Source: Spirochaetaceae bacterium
GTDB taxonomy: Bacteria; Spirochaetota; Spirochaetia; Treponematales; Rectinemataceae
Assembly: GCA_016794765.1 (NCBI GenBank)
Contig: JAEUJG010000319.1
Location: 1-13,636 of the forward strand
DNA length: 13,636 nt
Direction of reading: 5' to 3'
Shown here: positions 6,259 through 11,485 of the stretch, in pieces
Position numbering within the stretch: the first letter of the stretch is position 1
How the letters are laid out: every line of letters starts with the position of its first letter
The notes under the pieces: generated by a model
Seen by the model: the letters and a program-made list of their open reading frames with translations, nothing else
Databases searched by the model: none
Told to the model about the DNA's origin: nothing
Position numbers and translations under genes: made by a program

Positions 6259-7041
6259 TTATTTCTTTTCAATATCAAGCAGTCCCGCGAGCTTGCTCGG
6301 GGCCGGTATCTCGTGCGTCACGAACACGCCGTCCCTGAAGAGGGAAAATATCGTGAAGGGGCTCGGGGCGGCCATCGCGTCGGCGCGGGACTCGATCCTT
6401 CGAAGTTCAAAGGGAATGCCCCGTTCCCCGGCGGCGGCTGCCAGGCCTTCGCGGACGTAGTGGTCGGTGTAGGGACAGCGCGCCGAGAAGTAGGCGACGA
6501 GGCCCTTCCGCCGGCGGGGAAGCGAGCAAGTCCGGGCGGGTTCGAGAAACCGCGGCGCGGGGACAGTGCTCGCGTTTTTCCTGACTAGGAGCTCGAAATA
6601 GGGCCCGGCTTGGTCGCAAACCTCGAATCCCGCCTTGGCCAGGAAGGCCTTGTCGGCGAGAAAGGGCCTTTTCTTGGCCGAGGAAAGGGCGATAACCCCA
6701 TTGCCGCCGCGGGAGGCCTCGATGCACTCGCGGAGGAGGGCGGCGCCGTGACCCTTGCCCGCGTAGGCGCCCGCGACCCAGAAACAGTCGATGACCGTAT
6801 AGCCGGGCGCCTCAACGGGGAGCCAGGCGCTTTCGGCCGGGCCGTACTCGATGAAGACCTTGTGGCGCACGTCGAACTTCTTGAAGACGAGCCCCTCGGC
6901 GAAGCGCTGGCGGAGATAGGCCTTTTTGGCCTCGTAGCCCGAGCGGCACTTCGCGTCCGAGATGGCGCAGCAGATGTGCTCCCCGGCGAGGTTCGCGGCG
7001 TCCACGAGCTTGATCTTCGGGTCTCCCAGCCTTTCCGCCAT
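6259..7041 (-). CDS. GNAT acetyltransferase with YoaP-like C-terminal domain
   Basis: 260 aa, cytosolic. Residues 1 to about 155 are a GNAT fold: WVAGAYAGKGHGAALLREC at 88-106 contains the acetyl-CoA pyrophosphate loop (a variant of Q/RxxGxG/A), followed by a typical FLAKAGFEVCD segment at 133-143. Residues about 180-260 match the YoaP-type C-terminal domain: YFSARCPYTDHYV at 184-196 and a closing FVTHEIPAPSKLAGLL at 240-255. B. subtilis YoaP has the same two-part layout and similar length; its acceptor substrate is not known to me. AGGAGGG overlaps the preceding DUF3795 stop region and lies about 5 nt before the ATG; the 9-bp gap implies one transcript and coupled translation with that gene. 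The interdomain linker (residues 157-162) is encoded by a copy of the dispersed 15-nt repeat, which may be a later insertion. Confidence 0.88.
   Translation of the reverse strand: MAERLGDPKIKLVDAANLAGEHICCAISDAKCRSGYEAKKAYLRQRFAEGLVFKKFDVRHKVFIEYGPAESAWLPVEAPGYTVIDCFWVAGAYAGKGHGAALLRECIEASRGGNGVIALSSAKKRPFLADKAFLAKAGFEVCDQAGPYFELLVRKNASTVPAPRFLEPARTCSLPRRRKGLVAYFSARCPYTDHYVREGLAAAAGERGIPFELRRIESRADAMAAPSPFTIFSLFRDGVFVTHEIPAPSKLAGLLDIEKK
6558..6572 (+). repeat. Dispersed 15-nt repeat CGGGGACAGTGCTCG, copy inside the acetyltransferase gene
   Basis: Exact match to 11212-11226 and to the reverse complement of 7483-7497. It is read in frame on the minus strand as ASTVP in the linker between the GNAT and YoaP-like domains. 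Confidence 0.8.
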
Positions 7042-7050
7042 CGGTCCCTC

Positions 7051-7395
7051 CTAGCGGGCCTGCCGCAACGCTTCAAGCCGCGCCTTGGCTTCGGGCACAT
7101 CCTTGAAAAATCCCGCCGTCTTGTCGCAGCCGAATTCCCCGCACTCGGCGCAGGTCGTGAAGCCCCGGCCGAGGGCGCAGAGCCGCATCGCGCATTCGGC
7201 GCAATGGCCGATCTGGACGCCGTCGCGCGCGTCGCAGCCGTGGCAACGGATTTGCTCAGGCGTCGCGCTGATGTTGAATTGCCTGCCCCATTGTTCGGCG
7301 AGGGCGGTCAGGGCGGCGAGGTCGTTGGCCTTGGTTGCGACGAAGGCCGGGCAAAGGGCGCAATCAAGACCGCAGACGGCGAGTTTGGTTTCCAT
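7051..7395 (-). CDS. DUF3795 cysteine-rich protein (complete)
   Basis: 114 aa with eleven cysteines (8, 12, 15, 51, 54, 65, 68, 73, 82, 85, 90). The order CGLDCALCPAF, CHGC, CAEC, then CAEC-GEFGC is the full DUF3795 pattern; the family is widespread, uncharacterised, and presumed to bind a metal or iron-sulfur cluster through these cysteines. No signal peptide or membrane helix is present. I start at the ATG at 7393-7395, which has GAGGAGG 4-5 nt upstream. The gene lies 56 bp downstream of the WYL regulator and 9 bp upstream of the GNAT-YoaP gene on the same strand, so it is probably co-transcribed at least with the latter. An 8-bp inverted repeat (7406-7431) sits directly before the ribosome site. 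A role linked to the acetyltransferase is inference from position only. Confidence 0.88.
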   Translation of the reverse strand: METKLAVCGLDCALCPAFVATKANDLAALTALAEQWGRQFNISATPEQIRCHGCDARDGVQIGHCAECAMRLCALGRGFTTCAECGEFGCDKTAGFFKDVPEAKARLEALRQAR

Positions 7396-7405
7396 ACATC
7401 CTCCT

Positions 7406-7431
7406 CGAAAAGACTTAGGCCATTCTTTTCG
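7406..7431 (-). promoter_or_regulatory. Perfect 8-bp inverted repeat before the DUF3795 ribosome site
   Basis: CGAAAAGA and TCTTTTCG (7406-7413 with 7424-7431) are separated by 10 nt and end directly at the AGGAGG. It could be an operator bound as DNA or an RNA hairpin limiting translation or partly terminating the upstream WYL message; no U-run follows it. Confidence 0.5.
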
Positions 7432-7451
7432 GGAATACCTGTCGGAATGTG

Positions 7452-8429
7452 TCAGTGTTTGCGGGACGGGTCGCTTTTTATTCGAGCACTGTCCCCGTTG
7501 TCCGCGTCCCCGGGACCATCCGGGCCGCCGGATACCTGGTAGGCGAGCCAAATGCGACGAGCCCTGGCGGCGAGTTCCGTCCCCACGCGCTCGGGTTCAA
7601 GGACGCGGAGTCCGGGGCCGAAGGAAAGGAGGAATCCGTACAACCACTCGTTGTCCGGCAGGCGAGCCCTGACGAGGGCGCCGCCGCCGGGCCGACGTTC
7701 CACGGCTTCGAACCATTCCACCGCCCGCGGTACCGCCTCCGGCGCGATCTCGAGCAGGAGGGAGGTGGGAGCCTTCGACTCCCAAGCCTCGCGCCAAGCG
7801 GTGTCGGTGGGTTCGGTCCGAGGCTCGAACCGCGAGAGGAGGGAATGGGCGCTGTCGACGCGGGCAAGCTTGAAGAGCCGCCAGCCCTCGCGGAGGCGGC
7901 AATAGGCCCAGAGGTACCAGGACTGCCACAGATAGACGACGGCCGCCGGCTCGACGCGGCGCTCCGTCGTGGCGCCCTCGGCGTCGCGGTAGCGGAGGAG
8001 GACGAGGCGGCTTTCCTCGATCGCCGACCGGAGTGTTTCGATGTGTCCGCGCGCTCCCTCGGCGAGTTCGATCCGGATCCAGGAGCGGCGCCGCTCGGGG
8101 CTCTTCGCGAGGAGGGCGCGCAGCTTGGAGCGCGCGCCTTCCGCCTGTCGGTCGCCGGTGGCGCGGCCGATGCCGCCGAGGGCCGCCGTCACGGCCGCGA
8201 GCTCGCCCTCGTCGAGGACGCTCCGCTCGAGGGCGAATCCGGGCATTATCCGGTATCCGCCGTCCCGGCCGGGGATGGACTCGAGGGGAATCCCGAGCCC
8301 CGAGAGCAGGTCCATGTCGCGGTAGAGGCTTCGGGCGCTGACGCCGAAGCGCTTGGCCAGGCAAGCCGCGCTGTAGGTCCTGCCGTCGGCCAAGAGCAAC
8401 ACCAGTGAAAGCAGCCTCGAGGATCGCAT
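7452..8429 (-). CDS. WYL-domain transcriptional regulator (YafY/PafBC-like)
   Basis: 325 aa. Residues 1-60 are an HTH_11-type winged helix (LAKRFGVSARSLYRDMDLL at 24-42, wing DGGYR at 56-60). Residues about 137-195 are a WYL domain: the W-Y-L at 171-173 and downstream FKLARV (186-191) are the hallmark residues of the ligand pocket. A WCX-type C-terminal domain covers about 220-300. Such proteins are usually one-component regulators responding to a small ligand or nucleic acid; ligand here is unknown. The last 25 residues (301-325) look like an extension coded by a dispersed repeat. No Shine-Dalgarno precedes the ATG; TACAAT ends 6 nt before it, so the message may be leaderless. It is divergent from the DinB gene and heads the DUF3795-acetyltransferase cluster, the likely targets by position. 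Confidence 0.93.
   Translation of the reverse strand: MRSSRLLSLVLLLADGRTYSAACLAKRFGVSARSLYRDMDLLSGLGIPLESIPGRDGGYRIMPGFALERSVLDEGELAAVTAALGGIGRATGDRQAEGARSKLRALLAKSPERRRSWIRIELAEGARGHIETLRSAIEESRLVLLRYRDAEGATTERRVEPAAVVYLWQSWYLWAYCRLREGWRLFKLARVDSAHSLLSRFEPRTEPTDTAWREAWESKAPTSLLLEIAPEAVPRAVEWFEAVERRPGGGALVRARLPDNEWLYGFLLSFGPGLRVLEPERVGTELAARARRIWLAYQVSGGPDGPGDADNGDSARIKSDPSRKH
7483..7512 (-). repeat. Dispersed repeat in the 3' end of the WYL regulator gene
   Basis: Minus strand 7497-7483 is the full CGGGGACAGTGCTCG; a partial CGGGGAC lies at 7512-7506. Read in frame it encodes part of GDADNGDSARI near the C-terminus (about residues 307-317). Paired full and partial copies resemble the 11194-11226 cluster. 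Confidence 0.8.
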
Positions 8430-8435
8430 TGGCGC

Positions 8436-8465
8436 ATTGTAGCCCCTCGGGCGCGGAATCGGGAA
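8436..8465 (-). promoter_or_regulatory. Promoter of the WYL regulator gene (leaderless layout)
   Basis: Minus strand: TTCCCG (8460-8465, weak -35), 18-bp spacer, TACAAT (8436-8441, 5/6 match). Six nt separate the -10 from the ATG, so the predicted start is the A of the initiation codon. Confidence 0.5.
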
Positions 8466-8496
8466 GGCGGCGCGACGCCGCGGGCGGCGGGGCGGC

Positions 8497-8520
8497 GGAG
8501 CGACGGAGCGACGGAGCGAC
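8497..8520 (+). repeat. Three perfect copies of GGAGCGAC in the divergent intergenic region
   Basis: Direct 8-bp repeats at 8497-8504, 8505-8512 and 8513-8520, within the 245-bp region between the divergently transcribed WYL regulator and DinB genes. They lie upstream of both predicted -35 boxes. They could be iterated binding sites or simple slippage products. The rest of the 8430-8674 region holds only the two promoters. Confidence 0.6.
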
Positions 8521-8638
8521 GGGGCAGGCCGGCGAGCAAGGGGTGAGCCGGGCGACCCCGGGGCTGGAGCCGGCCGGGCGCCTCGGCGACCGCTCGGGGA
8601 CGCGCCGGACAGGGTCGAAAAACATTGGCTGTTCGCTA

Positions 8639-8667
8639 TTGCAGAGTGCGTTGTCTCCTTTCATACT
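8639..8667 (+). promoter_or_regulatory. Promoter of the DinB-family gene (leaderless layout)
   Basis: TTGCAG (8639-8644), 17-bp spacer, CATACT (8662-8667), then 7 nt to the ATG. Both boxes are only partial matches (3/6 and 4/6), but no ribosome site is present upstream of the ATG and the spacing is right. Confidence 0.45.
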
Positions 8668-8674
8668 TGATCCC

Positions 8675-9172
8675 ATGGATAGAAGCTTGGCTCTACTGCT
8701 CGATCTCGCGGACGCGGAGTTCGACGGCGAATCCTTCAACGGGCCTTCCTTCATGAAGACGCTGGAGAGCATTACGCCCAGCCAGGCGGCCTCGAAGGAC
8801 ACCTTTGAGGGCTACAGCGCCTGGGGAGTCGCGCATCACGTCGCATACTACAAGTTCTACATCGCCCGCGCTCTCGGCGCGGCGGAGTCGATCGAGCCTT
8901 ATCCCCTGCCCAAGGGCGAGAGCGGTTTCGCCGAGCCCCGGGAGGCGACGGACGCCGCCTACAAGGAGCTCCTGAGCTATCTCCGGCGCGCCCATCGCTG
9001 CGTCACCGAGGCGATCAGGAACGCCGACGCCGCCAAGCTTGTCGAGAACATGCCCAAGTGGGACATCCCCTTCGCCAAGGCCGCGGCCTGGCTCTGCACC
9101 CACGACACCTACCATGCCGCCCAGATCCGCAACATGGGCGTCCCCGGCTTGAAGAAACCCTTGGAGAAATAG
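8675..9172 (+). CDS. DinB-superfamily protein
   Basis: 165 aa, predicted four-helix DinB/YfiT-like fold. The metal-binding histidines of that superfamily are in place: His54/His55 in AWGVAHHVAYYKFYIARAL (49-67) and His143 and His147 in HDTYHAAQIRNM, the usual C-terminal HxxxH motif. Members include thiol-S-transferases and metal-dependent hydrolases, and many are damage- or stress-induced; the reaction here cannot be read from sequence. I start at the ATG at 8675, since the upstream in-frame sequence is low-complexity GC-rich intergenic DNA and the next conserved region begins here. No Shine-Dalgarno; a promoter ends 7 nt upstream. It is divergent from the WYL regulator and 173 bp upstream of the TetR gene on the same strand. 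Confidence 0.88.
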   Translation: MDRSLALLLDLADAEFDGESFNGPSFMKTLESITPSQAASKDTFEGYSAWGVAHHVAYYKFYIARALGAAESIEPYPLPKGESGFAEPREATDAAYKELLSYLRRAHRCVTEAIRNADAAKLVENMPKWDIPFAKAAAWLCTHDTYHAAQIRNMGVPGLKKPLEK

Positions 9173-9200
9173 GCTTCGCGGCCAGCCGGTTTCCGGCGCC

Positions 9201-9229
9201 TTGACCCGACGGCCTCGGTGCGGGAGAAT
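9201..9229 (+). promoter_or_regulatory. Possible promoter of the tetR-family gene
   Basis: TTGACC (9201-9206, 5/6 match), 17-bp spacer, GAGAAT (9224-9229, 4/6 match). The start would be near 9236, giving a leader of about 110 nt that includes a CCCGCGG/CCGCGGG stem (9276-9282 with 9295-9301). No ORF is visible in the 9173-9345 gap. Confidence 0.45.
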
Positions 9230-9345
9230 GCATCTTCCGCGCCCGAGGACGAGCCGGCGCGAAGACTGGATGGTGCCCGCGGCGCGCGTCGGTTCCGCGG
9301 GAAGCGGCCGGGCGGCGGGAAGCCGTCGACGGATCGGAGTCAGCC

Positions 9346-9945
9346 GTGGGCAGAGGGAAGAAGATAGTCGACAAGGGCATCGTGCTCGAGGCGGCGCTCG
9401 GCATCATCGAGAACGAGGGGTTGGAGCAGTTCTCCACCCGCAGGCTGGCGGCGGCGCTCGGCATCTCGGCCATGACCCTGTACAATTATTACGACAACCG
9501 CGAAGCCATCCTCCGGGAAGTCGCCCTCCGCGGGCTCTCCGACTTCTTCGAAAGGTACGAAGCGGAGGCCAAGGCGCTGGGTTCCGAGGGCGGCAGCCCC
9601 CTCCGCGTCTTCAAGGCCCTGGCGATGGAGTTCCTGCGCTTCGGCCGCGAGCGGCCCCTCCTCTACCTGTTCCTCTTCGACTCGTCGCTCGCGGAAATCC
9701 GGCACGACCCGCAGGTGGCGCGGTATTTCACCCACACCTTCAACGAGGTCGTCGGACGGATCCGCGACCAGGCCGCGCTCCCTGCCCTTCGGGCCGACAT
9801 TACGCTCTTCCAGGTGCTCGCGAACGGCCTCGTCATCAACTTCATCCGGGGCCGCACGAAACTGGACGAGTCGCGCTTCAAGGCCTACATTGAACGCGCC
9901 TACGAGCGGCTCCTAGAACACCACGAAGGCGAGCTGCTTCCCTAG
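9346..9945 (+). CDS. TetR/AcrR-family transcriptional regulator
   Basis: 199 aa. The N-terminal domain (about residues 8-55) is a TetR helix-turn-helix: FSTRRLAAALGISAMTLYNYY at 29-49 is the recognition segment, followed by DNREAIL. The remaining all-helical part would form the ligand-binding and dimer domain, as in repressors that release DNA when a small molecule binds; the ligand is unknown. The GTG at 9346-9348 is chosen because the conserved domain begins a few residues later and CGGAG lies about 7 nt upstream; no suitable ATG exists. It follows the DinB gene on the same strand and converges with alr. No efflux pump or enzyme gene is directly beside it, so its target may be itself or the DinB gene. 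Confidence 0.93.
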   Translation: MGRGKKIVDKGIVLEAALGIIENEGLEQFSTRRLAAALGISAMTLYNYYDNREAILREVALRGLSDFFERYEAEAKALGSEGGSPLRVFKALAMEFLRFGRERPLLYLFLFDSSLAEIRHDPQVARYFTHTFNEVVGRIRDQAALPALRADITLFQVLANGLVINFIRGRTKLDESRFKAYIERAYERLLEHHEGELLP

Positions 9946-10008
9946 CGTCACCGTCAGGCGTGCCCGTCCGCTCCAGTCCGCTCCCCCCCCGCGGGAACCT
10001 CCCGACTC

Positions 10009-11142
10009 TCAGTCGTCGACGTAGATCCGCGGCACCCGCGCGCCGACCATGCAGGTCAGCTCGTAGGGGATGGTGCCCATCCGCTCGCAGAGCAGCTCGG
10101 CGGGCAGGCTGTCGTCGCCGCGGCGCCCGAAGAGTAGCACCTCGTCGCCGTTGTAGGCCTCGCCGCGCGGACCCAGGTCCACCATGAGCTGGTCCATGCA
10201 GACGCGGCCGACCACGGGGAGGCGGCGGCCGCGGATGACGACTTCGCCCTTGTTGGAGAGCGCGCGCGGGTAGCCGTCGCCGTAGCCGATGGGGATCGTC
10301 GCTAGGCGCGTGTCCGCCGCCGGCGCCCAGGTGCCGCCGTAACTGACGGGAGAACCGGCGCGGACGCACTTGAAGTAGGCCACCTTGGACATGAGGCGCA
10401 TGACGGGCTCGAGGCCGAGCGTCTTCAGCGGCGTCGGCTCGTAGCCGTAGAGGAGGATTCCCGGCCGCACCATGTCGAAGCGGGCCTCGGGCAGGTTGAC
10501 GAGGGCCGCCGAGTTCGCGAGGTGGACCAAGGGCGGGCGGAGGCCGCGCGCCTCGAGAAGGCCCAGCACCTCGTGGAAGCGGGAAAGCTGCTCTCGCGCG
10601 AAGGCGAGGTTGTCGTCGGCCGTCGCGAAATGGGAAAAAAGCCCGCGGATCTCGAGGCCGGGGAGGGCGAGGGCCTCGTCGAGGAAGGGCTCCGCGGCAT
10701 ACCAATGGACGCCGATCCGTTCCATGCCGGTGTCCACCTTGAGGTGGACCCTCGCGACCGCTCCGGCCGCGACCGCTGCCGCCGAAACGGCCTTGGCCTT
10801 CTCCGCCGATGGCAGGGTGAACTCGAGGTCGTGTTCCAGAAAGCGGGGTATCTGTCCGGCGTTGATCGCGCCGAGGACCAGGATGGGCGCCCGGATCCCG
10901 TTGCGGCGCAGGAACATGCCTTCCTCGAGGAAGGCGACGCCGAGGTAGTCCGCTCCCGCGGCGACGAGCTCCGTCGCGACGCGGAGGATGCCGTGGCCGT
11001 AGGCGTTGGCCTTGACGACGGCCATCACCTTGACGCCGGGGCCCGCCAGGCCGCGCGCCTTGCCGAAATTGCGCCGGAGCGCGCCGAGCCGGATTTCCGC
11101 CCTGGTCGGGCGGTCGGCGTCTAGGGGGAGTGTCGTCTCCAT
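10009..11142 (-). CDS. alr: Alanine racemase (PLP-dependent)
   Basis: 377 aa, a normal length for Alr. It interconverts L- and D-alanine in the cytoplasm, supplying D-alanine for peptidoglycan. The N-terminal TIM barrel carries the PLP-binding lysine Lys44 in VVKANAYGHG (42-51); DTGMERIGV is at 137-145, HFATADD at 171-177 and the phosphate-binding region RPGILLYGY at 226-234. The C-terminal beta domain has the catalytic tyrosine in SYGGTW (Tyr268), IGYGDGYPR at 285-293 and CMDQLMVDLG at 315-324. All key residues are present. I start at the ATG at 11140-11142; the frame is open upstream to 11265, but that part encodes nonconserved, repeat-derived sequence. There is no Shine-Dalgarno, and a -10-like TATTCT ends 7 nt before the ATG. 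A run of eight C residues (9983-9990) lies in the short convergent gap to the tetR-family gene. Confidence 0.97.
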   Translation of the reverse strand: METTLPLDADRPTRAEIRLGALRRNFGKARGLAGPGVKVMAVVKANAYGHGILRVATELVAAGADYLGVAFLEEGMFLRRNGIRAPILVLGAINAGQIPRFLEHDLEFTLPSAEKAKAVSAAAVAAGAVARVHLKVDTGMERIGVHWYAAEPFLDEALALPGLEIRGLFSHFATADDNLAFAREQLSRFHEVLGLLEARGLRPPLVHLANSAALVNLPEARFDMVRPGILLYGYEPTPLKTLGLEPVMRLMSKVAYFKCVRAGSPVSYGGTWAPAADTRLATIPIGYGDGYPRALSNKGEVVIRGRRLPVVGRVCMDQLMVDLGPRGEAYNGDEVLLFGRRGDDSLPAELLCERMGTIPYELTCMVGARVPRIYVDD

Positions 11143-11149
11143 GGCGGAA

Positions 11150-11179
11150 AGAATACACGATGGAAGGCGTCGGGGACAA
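11150..11179 (-). promoter_or_regulatory. Promoter of alr (leaderless layout, -35 inside a repeat)
   Basis: Minus strand: TTGTCC (11174-11179, 4/6 match), 18-bp spacer, TATTCT (11150-11155, 4/6 match), 7 nt to the ATG. The -35 hexamer is the complement of GGACAA in the first CGGGGACA repeat of the neighbouring cluster. Confidence 0.5.
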
Positions 11180-11226
11180 CGAGCCTCGGCCATCGGGGAC
11201 AGCGCCACCATCGGGGACAGTGCTCG
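11171..11226 (+). repeat. Cluster of three CGGGGACA repeats including one full 15-nt copy
   Basis: Starts at 11171 (CGGGGACAAC), 11194 (CGGGGACAGC) and 11212 (full CGGGGACAGTGCTCG, to 11226). It lies in the 343-bp divergent region between alr and livK (11143-11485). The rest of that region is an unusually AT-rich stretch (about 11283-11360) with small inverted repeats (ATCTC/GAGAT at 11293-11305; CAGCG/CGCTG at 11334-11354) and the livK promoter; no ORF is evident. Confidence 0.75.
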
Positions 11227-11405
11227 GGTTGCTTTCGCCGCATGGCGAAGGGCGGACGCGCTCATTCGAACCTTGCGGCCGCTCGCTTTTTGATCTCGTG
11301 GAGATACTCGATTGAAATATCAGAATCTTGTTTCAGCGAGCAAAATATACGCTGGATTCAGGGCGAAAAAGCGCTTTGCGCGGGCTTTCTCCCGGCACTT
11401 TCAAA

Positions 11406-11434
11406 TTGACAACTCGGTTGGGGCATCCTACGAT
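11406..11434 (+). promoter_or_regulatory. Sigma70-type promoter of livK
   Basis: TTGACA (11406-11411, perfect), 17-bp spacer, TACGAT (11429-11434, 4/6 match). Expected start near 11441, leaving a 45-nt leader that contains an ATACC/GGTAT inverted repeat (11445-11449 with 11458-11462) and the AGGAGG ribosome site at 11474-11479. Confidence 0.75.
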
Positions 11435-11485
11435 TACGCAACCCATACCGTACCTGAGGTATAGGAAGAGCACAGGAGGAATTAG

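Noticed and set aside
5826..6278. A 150-codon minus-strand frame across the minisatellite and the short DUF3795 gene
   Set aside because: Its N-terminal part is a translated 15-bp and 43-bp repeat and it runs out of frame with the conserved cysteine motifs.
8405..8674. N-terminal extension of the DinB protein to an upstream in-frame ATG at 8405
   Set aside because: It would overlap the start of the divergent WYL gene, translates as Gly/Arg-rich low complexity, and includes the 8-bp repeats and predicted promoter.
11143..11265. A longer alr reading frame beginning at 11265
   Set aside because: The extra 41 residues are encoded by the CGGGGACA repeat cluster, resemble no Alr N-terminus, and have no ribosome site; the ATG at 11142 gives the usual length.
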